A stretch of DNA of 64,000 bases, from assembly GCA_029547185.1 (NCBI GenBank), contig JAKPPU010000212.1:60852-124851 (forward strand). Reading direction: 5' to 3'. The notes under the pieces were generated by a model. It was given only the letters and a program-made list of their open reading frames with translations. It searched no databases and was not told the origin of the DNA. This document shows positions 8,916 through 18,388 of the stretch, one piece after another. The first letter of the stretch is position 1. Each line of letters opens with the position of its first letter. Both the position numbers and the translations under genes were made by a program. Source of the stretch: Deltaproteobacteria bacterium. GTDB lineage: Bacteria > Desulfobacterota > Desulfomonilia > UBA1062.

Positions 8916-11243
8916 ATGAGCCGGAGAGCTGCCATGAACGAGGGACCGTTTCCGGCCCCGGAACTGATCGACATGGTCGAAAGGCTGGATATCGGTGTCT
9001 TGTGTCTCGATGAGGACCTGCACGTCACCTATGCAAACCCTGCATGCTCCCGGCTGGTGAAGAAACCTCACGAAGAGATCGTGCACAAGCCGCTCGGCCG
9101 CATCATGCCCAGAGCGGCCGTCAAGAGGCTCACCCGGGAGGTCGGCCTGGCAAAGCAGGATGGCAGGACCGCCACGTTCGAAATGTATTTCCCGCATCCG
9201 GCGGACCTCATGCTCCGTGTCCGATGCGTACCCGGCTCACGGGGGGCAAACCTGCTCCTCGAAGATACAACCCCGGAAAGGGGGCCGGAAGAATCGTCGG
9301 CCCGACCCGAAGATCTGTATCAAATGCTCTCCGATGTAATGAATCAGGGGGTGATGGAGTTCAATAAAAATCACCGGCTCGTCTCGGCTAACAAGACGGC
9401 CGCTGAGATCATGGACATTGACCCCGAGCGCATGAAGGGCATGACGGTCATGCAGCTTTTCTCCCTGCATGCAGGAGGAATCGACCCGGATGGACTGGTG
9501 GGCAAAACGATCAATCTTATGGTTGCCCGGGGATTGAGTGGATGGAGACCTTCAAAACAGGTGCACGTCCGGTTACGGAATCCCCGGATGGGAAAGAAGC
9601 GGTGGTTCTCCCTTGATTCGGCCGTACAGCCGGGAAAGCCGGGAGACGGTTCGGATCGTGTGATCATCATCCTCTCGGACATCGACGAGATGAAGGAAAA
9701 CCAGGCCTCTCTCGAGATCGCGAAGCTGGACCTCGAGCAGGCGGTAAAAAGCCGCACCCGTGAGCTCACCCGCGCCAACCGGATGCTCGAAGAGCAAAAG
9801 GAAATACTCCGGAAGGTGATCGACAGCATCCCTGTCATGCTCATCCTCTACGATGCCGCCGGAAAGGTCAGGCTCGTCAATAGCGAGGTCGAGCTGCTCA
9901 CCGGATGGACATCGGACCGGATTCTCGACGTCGACATCCTCTTTTCTCTGTTCCCGAACCCCACAGAGCTCGGGGAGTTCTGGAGTGCCATGACCCAGGC
10001 GGAGCCGGGGTGGCAGGACTTCAGGATCACCACGCGTCAGGGAACGGTCCTTGAGAGCTCATGGACGAGCACGAGGCTCACAGACGGCTCCACGATCGCC
10101 ATCGGCATCGACGTCTCCGCCCGCAGGGAAATGGAGCAGGATCTCAGACGCCTTGCCGCCGCCATCGAGCAGGCCGGAGAGGGGATCGTTCTCCTAGACC
10201 GCACGCATGTCATAAGGTATGTGAACAGGGCATTCGAGAAAATCTGTGAAAAGAGCCGGGACGAGGTTGTGGGCAGGAGTCTTGATTCCCTCCAGGATGA
10301 GTTCCGTGACAACGGGTCCGAAGAAGGCAGGCTTAGGATTATCGACCTGATGAAATCCGGAGAAGGAACATCCTCCGGCGTCTTCAGACTGAAACACCGC
10401 GACGGAAGCGAAGTGAGCGTGACCGTGAGCACGGCGCCCGTGTATGACAAGCCCGGCAACGTCATCAATTACGTCGTGTCGTTAAGGGACGTCACCGAGA
10501 TGCTCAACCTCCAGGACCGGCTCTCCCAGGCGCAGAAGATGGAGGCCATCGGGGCCCTGGCAGGAGGCATTGCCCATGATCTGAGAAACACCTTCACCCC
10601 CATCCTCCTCAACACGGAGATCCTCATGCTCGACCTGGGAGAACGAAGCCCCCTGTTTCCCGTCCTGGAAGAGATCAGGACGGCGACGCTGCACGGCGTG
10701 GACCTCGTGAACCATATCCTCACCTTCAGCCGGCAGCGGCCGCAGCCGAAGAGGCCCCTCGATATCGTACCCGTCATTCGGGAGGCATTGAGCTTCCTGA
10801 GGTCGTCCCTTCCCTCGACCATAAAGATCCGCGGGAGTCTGCGTACAGAGAACGCAACGGTCCTGGCCGATGCCACTCAGATCAAGCAGATTCTCATCAA
10901 TCTCGGGAGCAATGCCGGGCATGCCATGCGGGATAAGGGAGGCGTTCTCGAGGTCGACCTTGCCGATGTCACCCTGGACGGGCAGGCAGCTCTGCGGGTA
11001 TCTCCCGGCCTGGTCCCGGGCCGCTACCTCGAGATCAGGATCAGCGATACCGGTGTCGGCATGGACCGCAGGACCATCGGGAGCATATTCAATCCGTTCT
11101 TTACCACGAAAGGCCCCGGCGAAGGCACAGGCCTCGGCCTCTCGGTGGTCCACGGGATCGTCAAGGATCACAAGGGTGCAGTCACTGTCCGGAGCAGGCC
11201 GGGAAAAGGGACCGTGTTCGCCGTATACCTCCCCGTCGTGTAA
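8916..11243 (+). CDS. Multi-PAS sensor histidine kinase
   Basis: A 775-residue cytoplasmic kinase with no membrane segment. About four PAS domains lie in series (near 20-125, 135-255, 300-400 and 410-530), with a coiled coil between the second and third (EIAKLDLEQAVKSRT and following). The HisKA box is GGIAHDLRNTFTP, with phosphoacceptor His near residue 554. The HATPase domain shows the N box NLGSNAGHAM, G1 DTGVGMD, F box IFNPFFTTK and G2 GTGLGLSVVHG. There is no receiver domain and no adjacent response regulator. It is probably co-transcribed with the CheB-CheR-PAS gene just upstream and may receive its signal through it. Confidence 0.9.
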   Translation: MSRRAAMNEGPFPAPELIDMVERLDIGVLCLDEDLHVTYANPACSRLVKKPHEEIVHKPLGRIMPRAAVKRLTREVGLAKQDGRTATFEMYFPHPADLMLRVRCVPGSRGANLLLEDTTPERGPEESSARPEDLYQMLSDVMNQGVMEFNKNHRLVSANKTAAEIMDIDPERMKGMTVMQLFSLHAGGIDPDGLVGKTINLMVARGLSGWRPSKQVHVRLRNPRMGKKRWFSLDSAVQPGKPGDGSDRVIIILSDIDEMKENQASLEIAKLDLEQAVKSRTRELTRANRMLEEQKEILRKVIDSIPVMLILYDAAGKVRLVNSEVELLTGWTSDRILDVDILFSLFPNPTELGEFWSAMTQAEPGWQDFRITTRQGTVLESSWTSTRLTDGSTIAIGIDVSARREMEQDLRRLAAAIEQAGEGIVLLDRTHVIRYVNRAFEKICEKSRDEVVGRSLDSLQDEFRDNGSEEGRLRIIDLMKSGEGTSSGVFRLKHRDGSEVSVTVSTAPVYDKPGNVINYVVSLRDVTEMLNLQDRLSQAQKMEAIGALAGGIAHDLRNTFTPILLNTEILMLDLGERSPLFPVLEEIRTATLHGVDLVNHILTFSRQRPQPKRPLDIVPVIREALSFLRSSLPSTIKIRGSLRTENATVLADATQIKQILINLGSNAGHAMRDKGGVLEVDLADVTLDGQAALRVSPGLVPGRYLEIRISDTGVGMDRRTIGSIFNPFFTTKGPGEGTGLGLSVVHGIVKDHKGAVTVRSRPGKGTVFAVYLPVV

Positions 11244-11355
11244 AACTTTTGCATGAAGGGTGATCAGACGCTATATCCTTGACAACGTACCGTCAATGTT
11301 CGTATTTATTCCAGAGGTTTGTGTTCTGTCAAAAATCCTGACGCGAAGATAAAGG

Positions 11356-11452
11356 TTGTCACCCCCATCCCCGCCTTCGCGGGGACAATCTCCGACGGGG
11401 GTCCGGGACGCTCGAGATCCGCCGGATTCCCGCTTCCGCGGGAATGACAAGG
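11356..11452. repeat. REP-like palindromic element
   Basis: Two GC-rich hairpins, TCCCCGCCTTCGCGGGGA (11368-11385) and ATTCCCGCTTCCGCGGGAAT (11426-11445), bounded by GTCA and ATGAC. The composition matches the dispersed REP-type repeats of many proteobacteria. A related copy lies at 40333-40408. Confidence 0.7.
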
Positions 11453-11548
11453 TAAAGCTCAAAGTGAATGCTGACAAGGCGTCGGTTCGGGAGGCATCTC
11501 AATGTCTTGCACCTTGCATGCAAGAGGAATGCTGCCGCCCCCGAAGAG

Positions 11549-11578
11549 TTGACAGGACACTGATAAATCCGATAGCAT
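11549..11578 (+). promoter_or_regulatory. Probable sigma-70 promoter of ffh
   Basis: TTGACA at 11549-11554 and TAGCAT at 11573-11578 are separated by 18 bases. The box lies about 34 bases upstream of the ffh ATG and just before a small ATCCTT/AAGGAT hairpin next to the ribosome binding site. Confidence 0.5.
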
Positions 11579-11611
11579 AACGATCCTTTTCAAGGATTAA
11601 GGAGATAATTC

Positions 11612-13081
11612 ATGCTCGAAATGATATCCGGCGGGTTCAGAAAGGCCCAGGAACTGCTCCAGGGGAAGGTGGTCCTCCAGGAGAAGCATATCGAAGACGC
11701 GATCAAGGAGATCCGCATATCCCTCCTCGAGGCCGACGTCGAGTTCCACGTGGTGAAGACCTTCCTCGACAAAGTCAAGGAAAAGGCCATAGGCGAGATC
11801 GTCCAGACGAGGGTGTCCCACGCGGGAAAAAAGATGAAGGCCACCCCGGAGCAGCACTTCGTAAAGATCTGCTACGACGAGCTCTCGGCCCTCATGGGTC
11901 CGGTGGACACCTCGCTCAAGCTGGGTCCGCGCCCGATCAGCGCAATCATGATGGTGGGCCTCCAGGGAAGCGGTAAGACGACCACCACGGCCAAGCTCGC
12001 CCGTCATCTGCAAAAGAACGGCAAGAAGCCCATGATGGTGGCGGCGGACATCTACCGTCCCGCGGCCATCGACCAGCTCAAGGTGCTCGGAAGCCGGCTC
12101 GACATCCCGGTGTTCTTCGCTCCGGGCAAGACCCCGCCCCAGATCTGCAGGGACGCGCTCGAAGCCGCCCAGTTCAAGGGCTGCAACGTGGTCCTCTTCG
12201 ACACCGCGGGCCGCACCATCCTCGATGACGTGCTCATGGGCGAGCTCGAAGACATCAAGACCATGACCTCGCCCGAGAACATCCTCCTCGTCGTGGACGC
12301 CATGATCGGACAGGAGTCGGTCAACGTGGCGCGGGAGTTCGACAGGCGGCTCGACCTCTCGGGGTTCATCCTCACCAAGCTCGACGGCGATGCCAGGGGC
12401 GGGGCGGCGCTTTCCATCAAGGAGGTCACGAAGAAGCCCATCAAGTTCCTCGGAATGGGGGAATCCCTCGACCGCCTCGAGGAGTTCAGGCCCGACGGCC
12501 TCGCCTCGAGGATCCTGGGCTACGGCGACATCGTGGGCCTGGTCAAGGACTTCGAGGAGGTCGTAGACGAGAAGAAGGCCGAGGAGGACGCGCGCAAGCT
12601 CCTCAAAGGCGATTTCACCTATGACGACTTCCTCAAGCAGCTCAAGCTCATGAAGAAGATGGGCTCGCTCACCGACCTCATCAGCAAGCTCCCCTTGGGC
12701 CAGTTCGGCATCCCGCAGGGTGTCCAGGTGGACGACCGGGAGCTTATGCGCGTCGAGGCGATGATCAACTCCATGACGGTCTTCGAGCGGGAGCATCCCG
12801 ACTCCCTGAACGACAGCCGCATCACGAGGATCTCTTCCGGGTGCGGTCAGCCGAAGAACAAGGTGGTCGAGCTCACCCACCGGTTCAATACCATGCGGGG
12901 GCTCATGCGCAGCATAGGCTCGGGCAAGAAGAAGGCCCTCGGAAGGCTCGGTCTCGATCCCGGCCTCGCCGGCATGATCGACGAGCAGATCCCAAGCCAG
13001 CCCAAGAAATCCCTCGTGGATCTGAAAAAACGGAAAAATATGCGGAAGGCTGTAAAGAAGGCGAAGAGACGTAACCGATAA
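11612..13081 (+). CDS. ffh: Signal recognition particle GTPase Ffh (SRP54)
   Basis: A 489-residue protein with the N domain (1-90), the G domain (about 95-300) and the C-terminal M domain. GTPase motifs are GLQGSGKTTTTAKLA, the IBD region VAADIYRPAAIDQL, DTAGRTILDD and TKLDGDARGGAAL. It binds 4.5S RNA and nascent signal sequences and delivers ribosomes to FtsY at the membrane. The 4.5S-RNA-binding motif of the M domain is SRITRISSGCGQ where most Ffh have SRxxRIAxGSG, a modest divergence. The Lys/Arg-rich tail is normal. A good AAGGAG precedes the ATG. Confidence 0.97.
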   Translation: MLEMISGGFRKAQELLQGKVVLQEKHIEDAIKEIRISLLEADVEFHVVKTFLDKVKEKAIGEIVQTRVSHAGKKMKATPEQHFVKICYDELSALMGPVDTSLKLGPRPISAIMMVGLQGSGKTTTTAKLARHLQKNGKKPMMVAADIYRPAAIDQLKVLGSRLDIPVFFAPGKTPPQICRDALEAAQFKGCNVVLFDTAGRTILDDVLMGELEDIKTMTSPENILLVVDAMIGQESVNVAREFDRRLDLSGFILTKLDGDARGGAALSIKEVTKKPIKFLGMGESLDRLEEFRPDGLASRILGYGDIVGLVKDFEEVVDEKKAEEDARKLLKGDFTYDDFLKQLKLMKKMGSLTDLISKLPLGQFGIPQGVQVDDRELMRVEAMINSMTVFEREHPDSLNDSRITRISSGCGQPKNKVVELTHRFNTMRGLMRSIGSGKKKALGRLGLDPGLAGMIDEQIPSQPKKSLVDLKKRKNMRKAVKKAKRRNR

Positions 13082-13116
13082 GGGTCTTTAAAGGAGATCT
13101 CATTGTCGGGAAGGGT

Positions 13117-15093
13117 ATGATCGATAAAGAGCTGACAGTCTTCAGACGGGTGAATGAGGCCATATCCCATGCACCCGACGTCGAGGCGGTTGCCGGAGCC
13201 ATACTCGATATCGCCGTCGATGAGACCCCTGCGGAAAATGCATCCATCATGATGCCTTCGGCCGACGGCAAGAGGCTGGAGATCAAGGCGGCCAAAGGCA
13301 TCAAGGACAAGAATTCCCGGTATTCCGAGGCCTCGCTGGGCCAGGTTTTCCTCATCGGAGACGGGATCGCGGGCAAGGTCGCCCAGGATCGCAAGGCGAT
13401 CGTCATCGACGATGTATCGGAGAGCGCACTCTATAAAAACAAGAAGATGAAGATCCGGATCGGGTCTCTCCTGGCGATGCCCCTCGTCTATGGAAAGGAC
13501 GAGCTCGTGGGCGTCCTGAACCTGAGCCACTCGAAGCCCCATGCCTTCGGAGAGGGCGACCTGAAGCTCGTCGAGATCCTCCTGCGGCCTGCAGCGCTCG
13601 CCTTGAGAAATGCACGTCTCATGAAGGACATGGGGGACATCAATGCACTCCTCAAGACCGAGCTCTCCATGACGGACGAAGCGGTCGGCAAGTTCGGAAG
13701 AAACATCTTCAGGGTTTTCACTTGCATGTCCATGGGTGTGCTGACCACGGACCTCAAGGGGAACATAACCTCGATCAACAAGAAGGCCTCGCAGATGCTC
13801 GAGCTCGTGACGGGACAGAGCATCTGTCCCATGATCGGGGAAGAGGCGCTGCAGGGGCTGGCATCAGAGGTCAAGGAGCTGACCCTGGACGTGGACCGGG
13901 CCGGCCGGATTCTGAGCATGGAGCTCGCCGCCCTTCCCATGAAGCCTTCCTGGCAGATCCTCATATGCGTACGGGACGTAACCCTCGAAAGGTTCAAAGA
14001 GCGGGAGCTCGTCCGGGTCAAGGACCAGTACAAGGACATGGTCGAGAATGCCCTCGATGCGATGTACATCATCAAGGGGGGGCGTTTCCTGCTCACGAAC
14101 AAAAAGTTTCAGGAGATGCTCGGGTATTCCCAGGAAGAGATCATCTACAGGCACTTCAGGAATTTCGTCACCAAGGAGGCGATCCATATCATAGGGTCGG
14201 CCTTGAGACGCCAGGCGGGAAACGTCTTCATCCCGAACCTCGAGGTCCCGGTCCTGAGGAAAGACGGAAAGAAGCTCTTCCTCGAAATCAGCATCGGCAG
14301 GCTCATAATCGACAGCGAGGAATGCTATATCGGCGTGGTCAGAGACATAACGAGCAAGAAAGAGCTCCTTGCCCTGAAGACGAGGTTCCTCCACGTGGCG
14401 TCGCACGAGATACGGGTGCCGCTCACCGTTATCCGCGGTTACGCACGCATGCTCTCCAAGGATGTCGAGAATACGCTCTCCGAGGGTCAGAGGGAAAACA
14501 TCAGCGAGATCGAGACCCAGTGCGAGAAGCTTCTCCATTTCAGCAATTCTCTCCTCGATTTTGCCAAGATAAATGCCGAAAAGATAACTCTGAACAGGCA
14601 GCACGTGAACAGTGCGGACTATATCAACGGGATCGTGAGGAACATGCAGATAAGCGCCCGGGATAAGAAGATCAAGATCCTTTTCAAAGGGGAAGACGGC
14701 ATCCCAGAGCTGTTCGTCGATCCGATCAGATTCGAGCAGGCGTTGTGCAACCTGCTCCACAATGCCATCAAACACTCGCCGGAACACGGCGAGGTGACGA
14801 TCCACGTGTCGAGAGGCATTCTGGAGCACAATCCCATGAACAGGCTCATGAACCAGGAGAGCATCCTCATCTCGGTCCTCGACCAGGGGCCCGGGATAAA
14901 GCTCGAAGAGTCGAGGGAGCTGTTCAGCGACTTCTATGTCGGGGCCAGCGGAAGGGCAAAGGGTGGGATCGGACTCGGGCTCTCGATCACCAAGGAGATC
15001 GTTCATGCCCATGGGGGAAGCGTGGAGGCACGACCGTCCGATGCGGGCGGACATTTCGTAATTACAATACCCTTGAACAGGGAAGATGTTTAA
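13117..15093 (+). CDS. GAF/PAS sensor histidine kinase
   Basis: A 658-residue soluble kinase. It has an N-terminal GAF domain (about 15-170), two PAS-type domains (about 195-300 and 305-420), HisKA with LHVASHEIRVPLT (phosphoacceptor His430), and HATPase with NLLHNAIKHS, DQGPGIK and GGIGLGLSITKEI. The sigma-54 response regulator that follows is its likely partner, and the EPS export genes follow the regulator, so the pair may control EPS production. This resembles PrsK/PrsR control of exosortase-linked EPS loci, but this kinase lacks the membrane region of PrsK, so the equivalence is only an analogy. Confidence 0.9.
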   Translation: MIDKELTVFRRVNEAISHAPDVEAVAGAILDIAVDETPAENASIMMPSADGKRLEIKAAKGIKDKNSRYSEASLGQVFLIGDGIAGKVAQDRKAIVIDDVSESALYKNKKMKIRIGSLLAMPLVYGKDELVGVLNLSHSKPHAFGEGDLKLVEILLRPAALALRNARLMKDMGDINALLKTELSMTDEAVGKFGRNIFRVFTCMSMGVLTTDLKGNITSINKKASQMLELVTGQSICPMIGEEALQGLASEVKELTLDVDRAGRILSMELAALPMKPSWQILICVRDVTLERFKERELVRVKDQYKDMVENALDAMYIIKGGRFLLTNKKFQEMLGYSQEEIIYRHFRNFVTKEAIHIIGSALRRQAGNVFIPNLEVPVLRKDGKKLFLEISIGRLIIDSEECYIGVVRDITSKKELLALKTRFLHVASHEIRVPLTVIRGYARMLSKDVENTLSEGQRENISEIETQCEKLLHFSNSLLDFAKINAEKITLNRQHVNSADYINGIVRNMQISARDKKIKILFKGEDGIPELFVDPIRFEQALCNLLHNAIKHSPEHGEVTIHVSRGILEHNPMNRLMNQESILISVLDQGPGIKLEESRELFSDFYVGASGRAKGGIGLGLSITKEIVHAHGGSVEARPSDAGGHFVITIPLNREDV

Positions 15094-15126
15094 TGTATTC
15101 TTTATTGTTAAGTATTGGTGATCCTT

Positions 15127-16548
15127 ATGATGATGAATGAGAAAATCCGGATTCTCGTCGTCGACGATGACGAGAGTATCAGGAGGTACATAGCCAAGCT
15201 CCTTGTCCAGAGCGGATATGACGTCACGACCGTATCCAACGGCAAGGATGCCGTCAACGAGCTCCGCACCGGCCAGGACATCTCGCTCGCCATACTCGAC
15301 ATCCTCATGCCGGAGATGGACGGCCTCGAAACCTTGAACGAGATGCGCAAGATCACCGGGGACCTGCCGATCCTGATGCTCTCCGCGCTCGGTCAGACCA
15401 ATATCATCGTCAAGGCCATGAAGGCCGGCGCCACCGATTACCTCGTCAAGCCCTTCGAAGAGGAAGAGCTCGACCTCGCCATCACGAAATCGCTCGAGAA
15501 GAGGAAGCTCCTCACGGAAATCTCCAACCTGAAAAAGCAGCTTCGGGTGGACGAGCTCCGCGGCGAATTCATCTACAACAGCCCGAAGATGCAGCGCGTG
15601 AAAGACCTCGTGGACCAGGTGGCCGACACGGACGTCAGCGTGCTCATCGAAGGCGAGAGCGGAACGGGCAAGGAGCTCGTTGCCCGCGCCCTCCATTACG
15701 GCTCGGCCTTGAAGGACAAGCCGTTCGTCAAGGTGAACTGCGCAGCCCTGCCTCACGACCTGCTCGAGTCGGAGCTCTTCGGATACGAGAGAGGGGCGTT
15801 CACCGGCGCCTACAAGGCCAAGGCAGGAAAGTTCGAGCTCGCCAACAACGGCACGATATTCCTCGACGAAATCGGCGAGATGGACCTGTCGATCCAGTCG
15901 AAGCTCCTCCAGGTTCTCCAGGAAGGCACCTTCTCCCGACTGGGCGGCAAGCAGGACGTCAAAGTGAACGTCCGGGTGATCGCTGCGACCAACAAGGACC
16001 TGCGCAAGGAGGTCGATGCCGGGACGTTCAGGGAGGATATCTACTACCGGCTGAACGTGGTCAACATCACCATTCCTCCTCTTTCCGAGAGGAAGGAAGA
16101 TATCATCTACCTCTTCGAATACTTCATGGATGCATACAATGAAAAATACGGAAAGAGCGTCAAGGTGGACAAAGAGATGCTCTACCCGCTGTGCCTTTCC
16201 TACCCGTGGCCGGGAAACGTGAGGGAGCTCAAGAACCAGGTGAAGCGGCTCGTCATCCTGGGAGACGTAAAGGACCTGATCCAATATCTCAGGGACGGAG
16301 GCTCCCATGCACCCCTGGAAAAGCAGGTCAGGGAGAACCGGCAGGAGGTTCTTGAGGTCACGGCAAACGAGAATGAGGTCCTCCCCTTGAAGATCGCGGC
16401 GAAAGAGGCGGCGGTAAAGGCTGAAAGGGACATGATCCTGAAGGCGCTCAGGGGGACGAACTGGAACAAGAAAAGGGCGGCATATCTCCTCCAGATAAGC
16501 TATAAGGCGCTCCTTTATAAGATTAAAGAGTGCGGGATTGAAAAGTAA
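15127..16548 (+). CDS. Sigma-54-dependent response regulator (NtrC family)
   Basis: From the first ATG of three in tandem the protein has 473 residues; TTG or GTG a few codons earlier are possible starts. The receiver domain (1-120) has the acidic pocket DDDES, phosphoacceptor Asp58 in LDILMPEMDG, and a conserved Lys in VKPFEEEEL. The AAA+ domain (about 150-385) has Walker A GESGTGKE, the sigma-54 contact motif GAFTGA and Walker B LDEIGEMD. A Fis-type helix-turn-helix closes the protein (GTNWNKKRAAYLLQISYKALL). It should activate sigma-54 promoters; none was recognised nearby. It lies directly before the EPS export operon. Confidence 0.93.
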   Translation: MMMNEKIRILVVDDDESIRRYIAKLLVQSGYDVTTVSNGKDAVNELRTGQDISLAILDILMPEMDGLETLNEMRKITGDLPILMLSALGQTNIIVKAMKAGATDYLVKPFEEEELDLAITKSLEKRKLLTEISNLKKQLRVDELRGEFIYNSPKMQRVKDLVDQVADTDVSVLIEGESGTGKELVARALHYGSALKDKPFVKVNCAALPHDLLESELFGYERGAFTGAYKAKAGKFELANNGTIFLDEIGEMDLSIQSKLLQVLQEGTFSRLGGKQDVKVNVRVIAATNKDLRKEVDAGTFREDIYYRLNVVNITIPPLSERKEDIIYLFEYFMDAYNEKYGKSVKVDKEMLYPLCLSYPWPGNVRELKNQVKRLVILGDVKDLIQYLRDGGSHAPLEKQVRENRQEVLEVTANENEVLPLKIAAKEAAVKAERDMILKALRGTNWNKKRAAYLLQISYKALLYKIKECGIEK

Positions 16549-16571
16549 ATCGTAAAGTAAAGGGTGATTCC

Positions 16572-17111
16572 ATGAAAAAATTCTTTATGGCCTTGATCGG
16601 TGTCTTTATTCCCCTCGCCGTTTTTGCACAGGGGGCATCTTATCTCATCGGTCCATCGGACCTTCTGGAGATTTCCGTGTGGGGTGAGGACAATCTCTCG
16701 AGACAGCTCGCGGTGAGAAGCGACGGATACATCTCCCTGCCGCTCGCCGGAGAGCTCATGGCTGCGGAGAAAACACCGGCTCAGCTCCAGATGGAGATAG
16801 AGACCATACTCGCGAAATATATCAAAGAGCCTCACTGTGCGGTCATCGTCCGGGAGCCCAGGAGCAAGAGGTTCTATGTCCAGGGCCAGGTCGCTCAGCC
16901 CGGAGAATACATTCTCGACCACGACATGACCCTCACGCAGGTCGTTTCGAGGGCCGGCGGCTTCAATCAGTGGGCGGACACGGGCAACATCGTCGTGCTG
17001 CGCACCGAAAACAAGAAACAGAAGCGTATCAATGTGAATTACAATAAGATCATCAAGGGCAAGATCGATAATATAGTCATACTACCAGGCGATACCGTTA
17101 TAATACCGTGA
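16572..17111 (+). CDS. Wza/GumB-type polysaccharide export protein
   Basis: A 179-residue exported protein with a Sec signal peptide (KKFFMALIGVFIPLAVFAQG; no lipobox cysteine). The Poly_export domain starts at LIGPSDLLEISVWGED and is followed by a SLBB-type segment (RFYVQGQVAQPGEYILDHDMTLTQVVSRAGGF). It forms the periplasmic/outer-membrane part of a polysaccharide secretion channel. It is short compared with E. coli Wza and close to the export protein of PEP-CTERM/exosortase-type EPS loci. It starts the export operon and overlaps the next gene by four bases. Confidence 0.9.
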   Translation: MKKFFMALIGVFIPLAVFAQGASYLIGPSDLLEISVWGEDNLSRQLAVRSDGYISLPLAGELMAAEKTPAQLQMEIETILAKYIKEPHCAVIVREPRSKRFYVQGQVAQPGEYILDHDMTLTQVVSRAGGFNQWADTGNIVVLRTENKKQKRINVNYNKIIKGKIDNIVILPGDTVIIP

Positions 17112-18388
17112 GGAGACATACCATACCTGCTGTCGTTGTTGCCGTCCTGCTTGTGACGGCTTTCTGGGGCATTCCGTATGCCGCTCCCCTGGAGTTCCAC
17201 GGGGGCGTGTACACCTCGTACGAGTACACGGACAACTATAACCTGACAGCTCATGATAAAGAGAGCGAAAGCATCTATGAAGTGGGTCCGAGCGGCCAGA
17301 TCATCTATCAGGAAGGCCCCGCAAGATTCGATGTCTCGGGGCACGTAACGAGGAACTTCCACAAGAGATTCAGCGACAGCAATTTCTATGGCGTCTTCCT
17401 CGACTCGAGGTTCTCGACATCCACAGCCTTGAACAGGGATTCCTTAAGCCTCGGCTACAGCTTCACCCAGACCGACCGGAGGGATACCCTCACCGATGTG
17501 GTCGGCAAATCGAAGATCCATCTGGGGTCCGTCAATTACACCAGGGATCTCACCCGGTCCTCGCGGCTCGGGCTGGGCTATACCTATGGTCTCGAGGTCA
17601 ACGAGGCCCCCTACAATGACGTCGAATCCCACGGGGCGACCGGGACGCTGTTCCACCAGTTCTCGCAGCGGAACAGCGGAACTCTCATGATAGGATACGA
17701 CACCCACAACTACACGGAAAACGACGACGATGCCACCGAGATCGACGACATCGATGACACCAACGATACCGAGGTCTTGAGATCGGCGCTGACATTCCAG
17801 TCGCTCGTGACCCAGCAGACGACCCTGGGAACCGATCTTGAGTATCAGCACCAGAACAATGAAACCACACCTGACGGGGATATCTATTCCGCCTTCCTGA
17901 CCTGGGGATATTCCCTGACCCAGCAGACCAGCATCCTGCTTTCGGGGGGGTACAGCTGGGTCGATATGGAGGGAATTGACAGGGAAGGGTCATACGTAAC
18001 ACGCGCCGAGCTCACGACGAGGACCCTTGTCGACGTGATCACCATCAGGATTGCACGGGAATATACCGCGGAATTTACTGCGGACCGCTTCGGAACATAC
18101 GATACCCGCACTGTCTTTGCCTCCTGGGAGAGAACCCTCTTGAGAGACCTGGTGCTCCTGTCTACTATTAGTTACGAAGACCGAAAGCCGGTATCTGCTG
18201 TCGAATTGACATATCCGGATCAGGAAGATCAGGAGGAAAAGGAATATTCCGGTATGATTTCCTTAAACTGGACACCTCTGCGATACCTTAGTATAACCCC
18301 CTCGTACGAGCACCGCCAGCGTGACTTCGAGACTGCAGATACGCAAAGAGAAAACCGATATAGAATAATTGCAGAGGTGCGATATTGA
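17108..18388 (+). CDS. Outer-membrane beta-barrel protein of the EPS operon
   Basis: A 426-residue protein starting at a GTG that overlaps the upstream stop. A signal peptide (about 1-25) is followed by many alternating amphipathic strands with aromatic girdles (for example YTSYEYTDNYNL, LSLGYSFTQTDR and LGLGYTYGLEV) and a C-terminal YRIIAEVRY strand, as in outer-membrane barrels. An acidic loop near 200-215 (DDATEIDDIDDTND) is notable. Gene order points to the uncharacterised barrel family that accompanies exosortase-type EPS loci (TIGR03016-like), proposed as the outer-membrane exit for the polymer. That family assignment rests on context and fold, not on a search. Confidence 0.75.
   Translation: MRRHTIPAVVVAVLLVTAFWGIPYAAPLEFHGGVYTSYEYTDNYNLTAHDKESESIYEVGPSGQIIYQEGPARFDVSGHVTRNFHKRFSDSNFYGVFLDSRFSTSTALNRDSLSLGYSFTQTDRRDTLTDVVGKSKIHLGSVNYTRDLTRSSRLGLGYTYGLEVNEAPYNDVESHGATGTLFHQFSQRNSGTLMIGYDTHNYTENDDDATEIDDIDDTNDTEVLRSALTFQSLVTQQTTLGTDLEYQHQNNETTPDGDIYSAFLTWGYSLTQQTSILLSGGYSWVDMEGIDREGSYVTRAELTTRTLVDVITIRIAREYTAEFTADRFGTYDTRTVFASWERTLLRDLVLLSTISYEDRKPVSAVELTYPDQEDQEEKEYSGMISLNWTPLRYLSITPSYEHRQRDFETADTQRENRYRIIAEVRY

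Larger units (their letters stand above)
11244..11611. other. Intergenic region upstream of ffh
   Basis: 368 bases holding a REP-like palindromic element, a possible promoter at 11279-11308 (TTGACA, 18 bases, TATTTA) and a second at 11549-11578, annotated separately. Open frames in this stretch encode the PRKRESG-type peptide that REP elements give when translated, so I do not call them genes. Confidence 0.6.

Noticed and set aside
11271..11477. Minus-strand frame containing FPRKRESG
   Set aside because: This peptide is what REP-type repeats give when translated; no start signal or neighbour supports a gene.
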